A stretch of 64,000 bases of DNA. Origin: Mangifera indica (Eukaryota; Streptophyta; Magnoliopsida; Sapindales; Anacardiaceae). The notes below the pieces were generated by a model that saw only the letters and a program-made list of their open reading frames with translations, had not been told where the DNA came from and did no database searches. The stretch is from assembly GCF_011075055.1 (NCBI RefSeq), contig NC_058152.1, forward strand, positions 9,176,001-9,240,000, in the 5' to 3' direction. Both the position numbers and the translations under genes were made by a program. Below are positions 1 through 11,893 of the stretch, one piece after another. Within the stretch, counting starts at the first letter, position 1. Each line of letters opens with the position of its first letter.

Positions 1-1
1 A

Positions 2-517
2 GCTGAAAGTCACACAAGTTTCTTTATTTGTGAGAATAGGCCATTCCCGGCACCGGTCGTAATCAGGCAAATCAACCCAGCCCCACCTCGCCACGTATGC
101 GGACGTGATGCAGTGAAATTCTGTCACGTTACCTTGCGTGGTACACTAGCTCAAGGAGGCCGTGAATCTGTTCATGGAGGTGATAATTGTTCTCTCTTCT
201 ATATCAGCTAGAGCTTTCTGGTATTTGATAATATTTCTCCATATACATGTAAGATTTTTTATTTTAAAATTGCATGCATCTTCTGGGCTAAAATTAAAAG
301 ATAATGTTTTGATTTTATTTTTTTTAACTTTTTAACAAAAGGAAATCTTTCTTATTCAAAATGTTTTGAATCTTTCATGTTCTTGCATATTTGATCGCAT
401 GTGTTTATTGGATATATGGGGTCTCTACCATATCCATTAGAGATCGTTTCATAATGGAATATTTTCTTAATTGTCGTAGGGAATGGAGGCAGTGGAGAGT
501 GGCAGAAAGCAAGATGA
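2..517 (+). CDS. Possible 3'-terminal exons of an unrecognised gene running off the left edge
   Basis: Bases 2-179 are open on the plus strand for 59 codons and are clearly more GC-rich than what follows; the segment reads through FFICENRPFPAPVV and ends in VTLRGTLAQGG..VHG. A donor-like GAG|GTGATA follows at 180. An acceptor-like TCGTAG at 474-479 opens a second segment at 480, which in the phase left by the first exon reads NGGSGEWQKAR and stops at 515-517. Another frame of the same segment is open to a TAG at 579-581, so the true join is uncertain. I do not recognise the family. The 5' part lies outside the window. Confidence 0.3.
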
Positions 518-599
518 AGAGAGAATGATGGAGATAAGAGAAGAGCTTGAGGCTTTGGCAAATGAACTCCTATCTCCATAGCCAAGACATGTGGCTTCT

Positions 600-2118
600 G
601 CACCTTTCTAGTGTTTCCGTATAACATACTTCCTCTACATAAATACAAGATGGGATTTTGCCTAGCCATCATTTTCAAAATTCATTTACTTGTTTGCTCA
701 ATTTTCTCTTTTGTCTTTTCTTTTCACTAATTTTGCAAATGAATAAACTCCCCCAACTACTAATCCTATGTATTGGCTTTTAAAATGAGAAAATGAACAA
801 TACATTGGCGATATCGACAAGAATCCAATAACGTCAACATACACCTTGAAAATAGAGCTGTTTTAGAAGAATACGTAATCTAGACTTCATGGACAAGTCA
901 TCAAAACCGGCTAAAGAACCAAGTGCTTCTCACTACATGACAGATGGTTAATGCTAAAAACAAAGATAAAATGGGGCATTCCCTAGGAGAATAATGAAAA
1001 ACAAGACGGAAGAAAACAGAATGTCAAGTAGATTTGGACCAACGGAACAGAACTGCGTTCTTATTCTCAACAAATCAAGTCCAAACACTGCTGAAATAAA
1101 AAACTATTGCTCAAGAAATATGCAGATAATCCCAGTCCCTGTACTTGCAGGTTTGGATGAGAAACCAAGTCTAATATGTTTCTCATCCGAGCAAATAAAC
1201 AATGACAGAAGCCATGAGCTTCATTGAAAAGACTCACATTCCACGAGTTCCATACTAACAATACACAACTAGTAAGGAATTCACTACAATCTTTTACTAG
1301 AATGCTTCTTTGAATAGGGATAACATTATCTGTTTAATGTTTTTATCATGCCTAGTATGTCTCATTAAGATGCCAAAGGGGTGACTAGTCACATTGATCC
1401 TAGTCTTTCTAAGTAATACCAAGTCCACGATTCTTATTCAATTTAATTATAAAAATTCTACCAAGACAAATATGAAATAGAGTGGAAATTTCAAGGGAGA
1501 AACGCTTGCTGCATATAACTGGTCCCATGCCGGGCTACCTTTAGAATAGGTTGTATCCATAAACCCTCCAACTTATGTGACAAAGCATCGTTAGTGCAAC
1601 CACAACCAACTCCAACAAGTCACCTCGACCTTGACAACAATGGAGGAGGACCATAAGCAGACAACAGAGCATTCAGATCTTTTGCTCCATGAAGAGGAGC
1701 AAGGCACTTTGCAGCTGAAGCAAGATAGACATGCTAAGGGAATCCTACTTTGTTATCCTGGTATGAAATATGACAAGCAATGACAAAAAGAACATGAGCA
1801 TACAAACCCTAAAGCAACACTATACAGCAAAGACAGAAGCAACAAACAAGAGCCAGTTTTGCTGACTTGAATTATAGTCATTGTGCCAAAATCAGAAATT
1901 CTACCTCAGAGCAGATCAACAAGTAAAACTAAGGCAGCAGTTAATCCTTTCAGATGCAATAAATAGTCAACCAAATATGCATGAAAAAACTAGGTTCAAG
2001 ATAATACAGAAATTAGTATACCCAGTCTCTTGTTTGATGGAACCCATCAATATAATATCTGTTCTGAGAATCAAGAAATTTTCAGCAAAGTATCCAATAG
2101 GTCCTCAATCCAGCACTG
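600..2118. other. Intergenic region and probable 3' UTR of the NAC gene
   Basis: No convincing coding exon was seen. The stretch next to 2118 is expected to hold the 3' UTR of the minus-strand NAC gene. Bases about 1500-1740 are somewhat less AT-rich but show no frame with recognisable protein similarity. Confidence 0.4.
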
Positions 2119-4654
2119 CTATGGCAGCATGGAAGGACACTGACTTAACCCAGGATTTATGGTAACAGATGATTGCTCAGTATTATCAGTGTGGATGATT
2201 TCAGATATCTCACCTTCAGCAGGGCCATTCAATGGGGCATCAAGATCATCTAACTCAAGAAATGGAGCATTATCATCCTGGAAACTTTGATTCGGGTAAC
2301 GGTAATCATTGTAACTGAGGAAGAAATTCCCTGCACCTTCACTAAGTCCGCCAAAGTTGACCAAGTCTGCCAAATCATTGTAGATATCAATGCCATCTGA
2401 ATGGGGTAGAGCTTCAAGATTTTCATCATGCTGGTGACCAAGATTCTGCAAATCAATTAAGAAACCCCACATTAATGTGATGTTAGCACCTCCAAAATTA
2501 AGACACAAGCAAAATATCAATTCATAAATTAAGAGACAAATAGCTAACATTACAATGTATACTGCAGTACTGGATTCCTGTAGCCATTTGATATAAACCT
2601 CAAACGTATACGAGAGTTCTTAGTAGTATAATTCTTCATTATCTATATCAAAATATCTCAATGCCTAAAACATCTACAGACAATGTGTTGATATCATACA
2701 AGAATGCTGAAAATATAGAAATCGGACAGAGTAGCTCTTCTCATCAGAACAAACAAGGGAAAAAAAAGGAAATAGTCAATAAATTACTGGCTAATTAGTG
2801 AAATAGAAAGATATATATTATCAAACAGCAAGGACTATATGAGTATTCAGATGGACACAGAGAAGAACAATTGATTACAAAGAGAAAGGGAACAGGGGTT
2901 CTGCCAAAAAGCTCATTTAAAATCGGGAAGAAATGAAATTAAGCAACAAAGAAGAAGATGGCTTAATTGTCAAATCAGCAACTATACTATAAGCAGTCAC
3001 TGAAATAATGCAAATATTCAAAGCATTCATTGAATACACATAATTAAAAAGGTAGAGCAGTTTACATACCACGTTTTGACCATCTTCTATGAAGTCAGCC
3101 AACATTGAAAAAATGTCATCCTCATGTGAAATAGGAGCAACCTCAATAGCTACACCATTATTTTCAGGAGTAGGTGAAGGCACATTAATAACTGGTGGGA
3201 TAGCATCTGAAAGACATGACGAGCTAGCTACACCATTGTTTTCAGGAGTAGGTGAAGGCACATTAATAACTGGTGGGATAGCATCTGAAAGACATGACGA
3301 GCTAGCAGCCACAGGCCTGATTAGGTTAGGCACGGGAATAGAATCAACACCTGCAGACACTACTTCCATACAATCGACATCCTCATCATCATCCCAGTCT
3401 TCCTCTTTAAAAGGTGCTCCATATTGAGCACCATTCCTTGGGCCCATGCCTTCCTTCTGATAAACCTTACAGAGCACATATGCATCCTGATACAGAAAAG
3501 AAGGTCAACCACTTAGAATCCAGCAACAAGAAAGCCCTCAACAAGTGGTTTAGTACGTTGCAATATAAGGAAAACAAACATAAAAAAATGTGAATAAGAT
3601 AAGTATCAGTATACATTTAAAAACAATGGTAGAAGTCAACAGAAGATATTTTAAGAATAAACTCAAGAAAAAAAAAAGTCATTACAGTACTTATTTGAAG
3701 AGGCGAGATAAAATATCTTTTTTAATTACAAAGAAGTAAGGTACAAAAAGGGTACATATTTTGCTTCCTCTGAAAGGCAGAAAATAAATCACATTATAAC
3801 CTAGGATCAGCAGTGCTAGTTTATCAACAAGAAGACACCACATCTTAGGTACTGTGACAATATTTCCATATATAAGCAACTAGCAAGGGAAGAACAATAT
3901 GCAAAGCACTACTTCAAGCTTGAATTCACCAATACGCTAGTAAGCATCAGAATGACCATGAGGCCTTAACAAATGCTGATAACCAGAAAATACTTCAAAA
4001 ATCCACTGGATTATAGAGTAACGTTAGATGCATAAGCAAGGACAAATATTTCAGGCTAGTAAAAAAAAAAATCAGAATCAAGAATTACCTGAACAAAACC
4101 TCTGATAGCCAAACCCTTGTCCTCAATTCTATACTCATGCATAACCCAATTTGTTCGGACACCTTCTCGAGCTTTACCTTGGTGGAAAACCAGGGACTTT
4201 ATCATTCCCACCATTTCATTATTGTAACAAACAGGCCTGTCCTTTCCTGTGGCCTTCCAATACCCAAATTCAGTAGCACGATTCATTCTAGCCCCTTTAG
4301 CATGTTTCTTTTCTCGTGGGCAAAAGAAATACCATTCCAAGTCCCCACTTCTCAAACTAGATTTCGCTGATAAATAAGAAAACAAGAACGTTAAATCAGT
4401 ACGTATAATCTTGGTCACAATTATACACAGTTAATAATACAGTTAGAAAATAAATAACTTGTTTGATAATTAAAAAAAACCATATTGTCTTCTTTACCTG
4501 GAAGCTCCCAAGGGGCATACTTGTATATGTCAGCCTCCGCAATAGCCTCAAAATGGAATTTACGACCCATTACCTTCCTCTTCAAATAATACTTTACCAA
4601 TTCAATGTCGGTAGGATGAAACCGAAATCCTGGAGGTAATGATGTTTTCCCCAT
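2119..4654 (-). CDS. NAC082-like: NAC-domain transcription factor, ANAC082-like
   Basis: Four coding exons on the minus strand: 4498-4654, 4089-4366, 3070-3486 and 2119-2445, giving 392 aa. Splice phases agree: exon 1 ends after ELP plus one base and exon 2 restores A-KSS; the later joins are phase 0. The start at 4654 gives [16 protein letters not shown], the usual NAC subdomain A; the upstream in-frame ATG at 4666 is less typical. Further landmarks are [14 protein letters not shown] (B), [12 protein letters not shown] and [11 protein letters not shown] (C), [12 protein letters not shown] (D) and [13 protein letters not shown] followed by [16 protein letters not shown] (E). The [10 protein letters not shown] and [11 protein letters not shown] signatures are those I associate with ANAC082/ANAC103. 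Residues about 145-392 form an acidic, Ser/Pro-rich putative activation region with no membrane segment seen. The protein is expected to bind DNA in the nucleus; ANAC082 is known in Arabidopsis as a mediator of ribosomal-stress responses. The gene carries a 26-aa repeat in exon 3 and a uORF in its leader. Confidence 0.93.
3151..3306 (-). repeat. In-frame 78-bp tandem duplication in NAC exon 3
   Basis: Two adjacent 78-bp units (3151-3228 and 3229-3306) differ at one base that I could see (attattttc versus attgttttc). Each encodes 26 residues including [20 protein letters not shown], so the reading frame is preserved and the activation region is lengthened. The NAC pseudogene at 19940-21243 has a single unit at this position. 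Confidence 0.95.
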
Positions 4655-4859
4655 ATAGAAATTCAAAAGGGAGTCCTTACTATAAAATAACTTCCAAATT
4701 TGCTCACAAGTTGCGAATAATGTAGTCCTGTATATCTTGTAATTACTTTCTAAATTCAGAAGGTAACAAATTGATTACCAAAAAATTTAAGAATCAAAGC
4801 GCCTATTTGATTAATACTAAATAACAAACTATTGGGAACTAACTCAACAGAAAAAGCTG

Positions 4860-4973
4860 TCAAGTCCAGTGTCGAAATATGGAATTGTGCGGACACCACA
4901 GCCTCCCCCGGCTCATAAATCCAAAATCACACAGCAGAAAAGATGTATCTTCCTTGCAGGGATCAAAAGACAT
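4860..4973 (-). CDS. Upstream ORF (37 aa) in the NAC leader, candidate conserved-peptide uORF
   Basis: On the minus strand an ATG at 4973 opens 37 codons and ends in TGA at 4860-4862, about 205 nt before the NAC start at 4654. The peptide begins MSFDPCKEDTSF and ends RGRLWCPHNSIFRHWT. The stretch is richer in GC than its surroundings, as expected for selected sequence. An acceptor-like TTTAAAACAG lies just upstream, so the uORF would stay in the spliced leader. From family knowledge, ANAC082 mRNAs carry a conserved-peptide uORF that represses main-ORF translation through the nascent peptide; the identity of this one is inferred from position and gene type, not from an alignment. Confidence 0.65.
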   Translation of the reverse strand: MSFDPCKEDTSFLLCDFGFMSRGRLWCPHNSIFRHWT

Positions 4974-5306
4974 TTGGTAGGAATGCAGCTCCTGTTTTAA
5001 ACATTATTAGGCTCACAATCTGAACAATAAACGAATACTTTGAAAATTTGATAAATTTGATGCCTTTTTCAACACAACAAACATATTTTCAAAATCAATT
5101 CAAACCCATATACGGGAAGCATGAATAATTCATAATCCAAAGCAATCAGAGTAAATTTTCAAAACCCTAAAAAGCCATGTCACAAATGACCAAAAACATC
5201 AAGTCACAATACGAAAAGCTAAACCCAAATCAGAATCAAAATAACAAAACTTTAAAAAACAAAATAATCAATGAAATAAAGAGAAACCGTATGAGAAAAA
5301 TCTTAC

Positions 5307-5440
5307 CGGGAGGAGGAGCACGGAGAGGGAGAGAAAGAAAAAGAAAGAAGAGAAAGAGTGAGAGACTGTGACGACAGCTGTTCAGGAAACGCGGAAGGGC
5401 TCTTGTTAGGATGCATGTTAAATACAGTTCAAACAGTGGA
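5307..5440 (-). promoter_or_regulatory. Probable 5' leader exon and proximal promoter of the NAC gene
   Basis: Read on the minus strand, a CT-rich segment ends CTCCTCCTCCCG followed by a good donor GTAAGATTT at 5306-5301. This fits a 5' UTR exon with an intron before the coding exons. Two acceptors are plausible: TTTAAAACAG just upstream of the uORF, or TTTTATAG ending at 4680, which would remove the uORF. The start of transcription is not determined; the sequence becomes very AT-rich beyond about 5440. Confidence 0.5.
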
Positions 5441-7833
5441 ATGGATCATTTGAAGTACCCCTTTGAGGTTATCTTAAATACCTTTGACCCCCTATTTTAT
5501 TAAGGAATAATTTCGATATTACCCTTTCACGTTATTTTAAAAAATCATTGTTCATGTATGTATTATAAATAAATTATTTAATTGAATAATACTATATACA
5601 CAAATAATAGATATATATATATATAGATACAAATATTGATATATTATTATATAATTAGATATTATTTTATTTTTAATTTAAAATTATTCAACTATATAAT
5701 AACATATTAATTTTTGTATCTATTGTTAATGCATAATATATTATTGATTTTAATTTAACCTTTATACAAACAATGCTTTAAAGAATCAATAATATATTTA
5801 GACGGAGATAAGAAAATTACCTATATACCCTTTGATGAATACTATCAATTTTTCAGTAAAATCCATCAATCATCACACCAATAACAAATTTAGAGTATAT
5901 GTTTTTGTATATATTAAAACTATTATATTAAATTATAATTTAAGTATAAGTTTGTTTTTCTAATATTTATTTAGGGTTTGTTTATCTGGAAATAAAGTCT
6001 TTGGCTATTGTGTTTAATATGTGGGTTGTTATGATTTCTTTGAAATCAGATAAGTCACAATTTAAAATTTTTGAGACTTAAAATTGTATAAAAAACTTTA
6101 GGGGGTCTTTGGTAGTTTATGTTTTGATTAGACTTGATTGGTAGCTTCCTTGAGAATCCTTGGCATTTGATTGGTTTGGTTGCTTCATCAGTTTGCTTTA
6201 TTATATTATTTTAATATTTTTTGGCAAAAGTAAAATATAAAAAAAATGCCAAGTATTCACTAATGGGAAACATGACAAATCCAAAATGACACAAATGTTT
6301 TTTTCCTTTCACACTGCTGTGTCACGATTCATGAATCTTCTTGTTAAAATATTGAGGACTTTATCCATGTTCATAAGGACCATTTTGTAATTTACTGCTC
6401 TAAAAGTGTAATTATAATAAATTTTAGGTGTCTTAATTCGACTAGGAATAAGTATTATATGCTTTAGGTTACATTTGCCCCTAAAATTATATTGGTATAT
6501 TAATCCTATCTATTTCTATTTATATGCTAACAATTTTTAATATGACTCATTAATTTCATACAATATAATAAGAAAAAAATTAAGTTAGGATTAAATTTTT
6601 TTAACACGAAATTTATTTTAGATCAATTTGATACAATTTGAAATTAAATCAGGTTATGTTAAAGTTCACATGAAAATATTCTAATACGATTTACATTAAC
6701 TCGAATATTTTGAAAAAAAAAGTTAATTTAATAGAATTTATTAGGGATAAATTTTTACAAATTCATATAGTTGTATTTTTATATAATTATAATTATTCAT
6801 ATTATTTTTATTTTTATTTAAATATTTTATATTATTATCAAGTAGTAAGAATGTGATTTGTTTAATCAGATTATTGATATGTTTCAAAAGTCTTAGTATG
6901 TAATCTTTAGATCATTTGTAAATAAAACAAAATGTTATATTATATGTTTTATTAATAGTTGATTGAGGTGAGTAAGTAAAAAAATTAAAATGGTAAAGAC
7001 AGTTTAGAGAGTGAAAATAATAAAAAATTTCATATTAATTTGGGTTGGGCTAACTCAAATTTTTAAAGATTGAATTAGGGTTAAAAAATTTCAATACGAT
7101 TCTAATTCGAATCGGATTAGAATTGAAGGTCTCTAATGCGAAATACAAATTGATACGATACAAATACGATCGGATGACATAAACTATTAGGTCTAACTAT
7201 TTCTAGAAGTTATATACAAAAGTAAGAAACTACCTAACCTTATGTCAACGTAACTAAATAACCTAATTAAATACAAGTAATATTACATGTAAACCCATAT
7301 TATATAAATTTATCTATATAAATTGAAATGATAGTATCTAATTGAATGATTTTGAAATATAAAAAAATAATCAATCACAAATCGATACCTCATTTTGTAC
7401 AAATAAGTTTATCAAATTTATTTATATGCATAATTTTTATCCCATAATTATATACAAGTTTATTCTCATTTCAAACCTTTCCACAAAGCCATATCTTCAA
7501 CCTCAACTCCCTCTATCTCTAATTCTAATTTGCAACATCTTTAATTCTTAAAATGTGAAATCAAGCAAGAAAATCATTACTTCTAATTTTTAAAATCAAT
7601 CTTAACATGAAAATCAAGCAATGTGTGATGAAGAGAGCTTGCAAGTATTTGCATGAGATTGAATTAATTTTTAGGTGAACTATGACTAGATTTCAAATGT
7701 TAGCATACATTAACTGGGATAACCGTGAACCCTTGTGATCCAAAAAAAAAAAAAAAAAACCATCAATCCTTAACCCTAACCTTCAAATTGTATTTTAAAA
7801 AACCATAAACTTTAAACCGTATTTAACATACTT
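5441..7833. other. AT-rich intergenic region with MITE-like palindromic sequence
   Basis: No gene was seen. About 5580-5770 is a long AT-rich imperfect palindrome (aatagatatatatat.. near ataattagatatta, mirrored by tatctattgttaatgc) like others at about 32890, 49150 and 50060. About 6560-7190 has degenerate motifs of the type aatacgat/gatacgatac that recur near 46830 and probably derive from a non-autonomous element. A poly-A run lies at about 7743-7759. Confidence 0.4.
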
Positions 7834-8957
7834 TAAGGGGGCATTTGATTTAAGAAATGTTTTATTACCAAAAATGAAATATTATCACTAAGATAGATAA
7901 CCAAAAAAAATATTCAATATAAATTATAACTATGTTTGGTTATAATATCATTTATAAATGATTATTATGTTTGGTTAGTAGGAATGAATTAATACTAAAT
8001 ATTTATTTTACCTAATTACCCTTGAAAAGATTGGTATAAATTAATACTGTGTTTAGTTAAATTAGCATTTATAATGTTTGAGAATTTTTTTTTTTATGCA
8101 TATACTCAAACATTTCTCATATTAATACATATAATTTTTTTTTTTGAATGAAATCTTACAGATCTCAAAATATTATATAAAATAAATAAATACCATTTAA
8201 TAAGATTTTTTTTTTGTATTTTGTAAATAAATTTTAAAAACAATATACATAAAGATAGTAACGTCATAATTGCATATCACAATTGAAGTCATAATTATAT
8301 AATGAAATCTTAAGATAAACTTGAAATTTAAATGAATTATAAAAGTTTACTGAATAATAAAACCATTCATCGCAAAACGGATATTTAAGCAACAATTTAT
8401 ATAATAAAATCTTATGTTGGACTTGAAATCCGAAAGAATTAGACATTTTTCATATGTCTTACTTACCAATAAAACAACTAATCATAAAATTGAAATTATG
8501 CTAAACACAAAGTTTACAATGATCCAAAACCAAGTTACGTATAACTTGGTTTACAAGTCACAACATAAATTATTAACCAACAAAAGCACAATAAAAGGAA
8601 GTATTACAATTAACAAATAAACAATTAGCAATATAAGAAAATTTCATGCACTAAACCATATCTCATTAAGCTACAAATACAAATATCTTTCATACATATC
8701 ATCCCACAAAATACATATATCATGTAATTCCTTAAAGGAAGAGTTAGAAGTATTATTGTTATTGCTAATACATTACATTAGACATACTAGTCTTCCTAAT
8801 ATAGATATAAAGTGGAATTTCATATCCTAAACCCATTTTGCCTTAATCAAAAAACACAGCAAAAGATCATGGGTATTATCTAACCTTAGACAACATAGTT
8901 TCAACTATTTACATATAAAAAACTGTTATGATATTTGCATCATTAGAGATGATTGTT

Positions 8958-9836
8958 TTATGGATCAAAAGAGGGATAATGCACATTATATTCAACTAGT
9001 TGCTTAATGACATACTTCTTCCTGAAATCCATAAGCAGTTCAAAGAAATAATCAATCTTATGCTCCTCCTTAATAATATGTTCTCCAATATCAAGCAATT
9101 GTTGCCTACTAAGGCCATCCAATTCCAACAAAGCATTAAACAAACTCATTCTTCTATTTTTTTCCTTCAACCTCTTTTTTGAAATAAGAGGTAATTTCAT
9201 GTATTTCTTGTTGGACAACTTTATAAGATTTCCCACACTTATCAATTTCTTCAACCAATCTTGAGAAACCTTCATCATTTCTTTTCCACTTCTTGCTACT
9301 TGCAATCTCTTATTTATTCCCTTAGTCACTGTATGATTTTTTGATGCAATTGCATCTTCTTTCTCTTGATCATTATCCAAAATTTAAAATTAGTCATACT
9401 AGAAATACGAGAAAATATATTTCAAATAAGAAATATTCAATCTTACCCTAACCCAATCATCAAACACATCTTTCGAAGCGGTACAACATTTCTCTTCATC
9501 ATTCCATCCAAAGCCACTTTCATTCTCAATCATCTCGTTTATGGCATTGTATTGTCTTTTCAATAATTTTACTCTAAATTCAATATGAGATATAGCTTTC
9601 AATATGCTAGATGGAAGTCTTTCCTCCATCATCTTCTCCAGTTGCATTAGATACTCAACTCTAAAAATCTCATTGCTTGCCCTCCAATGTAAGCTCTCCT
9701 TTAAAATGAGAAGACATTCAATTAATATTGCATCCTCTTGCTTAGTCCATTGTCTTTTAAGCCCAACACATTTACCTTTTTCCATCCCTCTTATCCTTTT
9801 ATTTGGATCAAACAAGGTCATACTTTTTTTCCTCAT
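8958..9836 (-). pseudogene. Harbinger ORF1, Myb/SANT-like DNA-binding protein (copy A)
   Basis: The 9399-9836 part holds the trihelix/Myb-like domain: RQWTKQEDAILIECL, then YLQ-type YLMQLEKMMEERLP, HIEFRVKLLKRQYNAI, SGFGWNDEEKC and DVFDDWV. The 8958-9380 part holds the C-terminal region with NALLELDGLSRQQ and ending YNVHYPSFDP. Compared with copy B, about 210 bp between these parts is missing here (junction near 9370-9378), which removes the SHPNAKG..FGKDKATD region. At the N-terminus a longer A-run puts the upstream ATG that copy B uses out of frame. In active elements this protein works with the transposase in DNA binding and nuclear import. Confidence 0.85.
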
Positions 9837-9906
9837 TGTTGAGTTGTGTTGGCAAAAAATCCATTATCTAATGCATTTTGAAAGCCAATAAGTTATGCAA
9901 GAAGTA

Positions 9907-10390
9907 ATATGAAATATAAAAAATAGAATAATCCCCAATTAAATTTATACGTAAAACATCCATAATTAAAAGAAAAAAATTTATCAATAAAGACATCCAA
10001 TAAAATATATTCATTCTCTTGTACACTTTGAAAAGTCAATAAGTTATGTCAAAAATATAATCATGAACAAATTATATAGCCATGATAATATGAAATATAA
10101 AAAATAGAATAACCCCCAATTAAATTTATACGTAAAATATCCATAATTAAAAAAAAATTTATGAATAAAGACATCCAATAAAATATATTTATTCTCTTAT
10201 GCACTTCGAAAAGTCAATAAGTTATGTCAAAAATATAATCATGAACAAATTATATAGCCATGATAATATGAAATATAAAAAATAAAATAATCCCCAATTA
10301 AAGACCTATTTAAAAATATTCATAATTAAAAATAAAATAATTCATTAATAAAGACATCCAACAAAACAAATCCATAAAAGGAACATTGTG
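9907..10390. repeat. About 180-bp tandem repeat, three units, in Harbinger copy A
   Basis: The string tatgaaatataaaaaata starts at 9908 and 10089, with a close match (one base changed) at 10267, a spacing of 181 and 178 bp. Each unit also contains ccccaattaaa, aaagacatccaa and aataagttatgtcaaaaata. The array lies between ORF1 and the transposase gene. Copy B has the same array at 15641. Confidence 0.85.
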
Positions 10391-10459
10391 TAACATATAA
10401 ACAACATAGTTAAATATGAAATTTTCATTGACAAATTTTTATGCATGTTGTGCTCTCAT

Positions 10460-11893
10460 CCAATCGTTGAACATTTCCTAACCAAAATTATTTCTCCATG
10501 AATTCCAATGATCACTTGTTTCCACATGTTTGATTACTTCAACTTCATCATTGTCTTCCTCTCAATTATTGACCATGGCACCAAGCTCACTTTCGATAGG
10601 GTCGATGGGCATCTCAGTTCTAATGTAATTATGTAGAAGACAATAAGCAGAAATGATTCGATATTGTATTTTCATTAGGTAAAAGGATTGTTCCCTCAAA
10701 ATAGCCCATCTAGCTTTAAGTATTTCAAAACATCTCTCAATGCAATTTCTTGCTTAAGAGTGTTTCATATTAAAAAACTCCTTTAGTGTATTGGGTTGGT
10801 AACCTTGCCTCCAGTCATTCAAATGGTATCTTTGCCCACTATATGGTGTCGAAAAACTTCCCCATTGGTGTATCTAGCATCACACAAATAATAAAATCCT
10901 ATAATAAAAATTAAAATATCAATTCAAAATATTTATCGTTTATGTTACCCTAATATAATATCTAATAACTCCATCATGGGGTTTTTACCTTGGGGGACCC
11001 TTAAGTCATTTTTCCTACTAATGGCATCTCTGAGAACTCTACCATCTGCAACTAAACCTTCCCATCCTAGTAGGATATAAATGAATTGCATGCTTGGTGT
11101 GCAAACACCGAGCACATTGGTTGCAATTTCATTTTTCCTTGTATGATACCTAGGTTTATCAATTAAGTCAACATGCACTTTTATATATGTTCCATCAAAT
11201 GCACCTAAACAATTCTAGCAAGAAGGGAAAAAGTAAATACTAAATAAGTACTCTTAATTATATAGTAACCTAAAAACATGTCCTTTTGTGTTTTATGCCA
11301 TAAATATGTACCTTGAACCATTTTCATCTTTCATCTGTTGAATTATCTGTTATTGGCTCAAGCTTTTTAAGTAAAATGGCATGTAGTCTCAATACAACAT
11401 ACAATATTGCATGTTGTGTTGAGACTACATGCCATTTTACTTCATGAAATTTTCTTCTTATTGTCTCACCAGATCTAACTATTTATCATTTAAGCACTCT
11501 ATTTTTGTTATAGGGTGAAATGATATGCAAAAAACTACCAACGATTTTTTCAATGGAAGTATATCTAGTTGATTATAACCCTTCATTATTTTTAAGTAAC
11601 TCACATAATTTAAAAAATGATCTCTTATCCATTCAACAATTCTCAACACATTGTATATCAGTATCAAAAATCATTTTCTGCAAATTTAGTGTCTTGATGT
11701 TATGTCTGTGACGTAATTCGCCAACATATGATATGGAATGCCTATTTGTATTCCTACGTTTAGCTAGCATGGCCACAACAATAAACACAAGCTTAATAAA
11801 CATGGTTTCCATCATATGTAATTGCAAGAGCAAAATAGTGACCAAACACCACCTATGTCGAAGAGGTAAACAAGTCATAACTATTAAACACAA
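10460..11893 (-). pseudogene. PIF/Harbinger DDE transposase (copy A)
   Basis: Catalytic blocks are readable in order on the minus strand: GAFDGTYIKVHVDLIDKPRY (first Asp codon at 11194-11196), NEIATNVLGVCTPSMQFIY, VADGRVLRDAIS (second Asp), then after an intron the third block ARNCIERCFEILKARWAIL with the Glu. The C-terminus has WRNNF and EMFNDWMRAQHA. Stops interrupt it: TAA before ARNCIERC, TGA after AMVNN, and TAG before EMFNDW. A 74-bp palindrome at 11369-11442 further disrupts the N-terminal half. The product would have been the DDE_Tnp_4-type endonuclease/integrase. Confidence 0.88.
11369..11442. repeat. 74-bp near-perfect palindrome inside the transposase of copy A
   Basis: The left arm aagtaaaatggcatgtagtc is mirrored by gactacatgccattttactt, with arms of about 36 bp and about two mismatches, around a centre near 11405. 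Copy B has only the left arm at the matching position (about 17119-17160), so the right arm is an inverted addition in copy A. Confidence 0.92.

Noticed and set aside
3089..3427. 112-aa ORF on the plus strand opposite NAC exon 3
   Set aside because: It is the antisense shadow of exon 3 and is open only because of the repeated, Ser/Pro-rich coding sequence on the minus strand.
9907..10390. CRISPR-like array
   Set aside because: Units are 180 bp direct repeats without short repeat-spacer structure, in a plant transposon.
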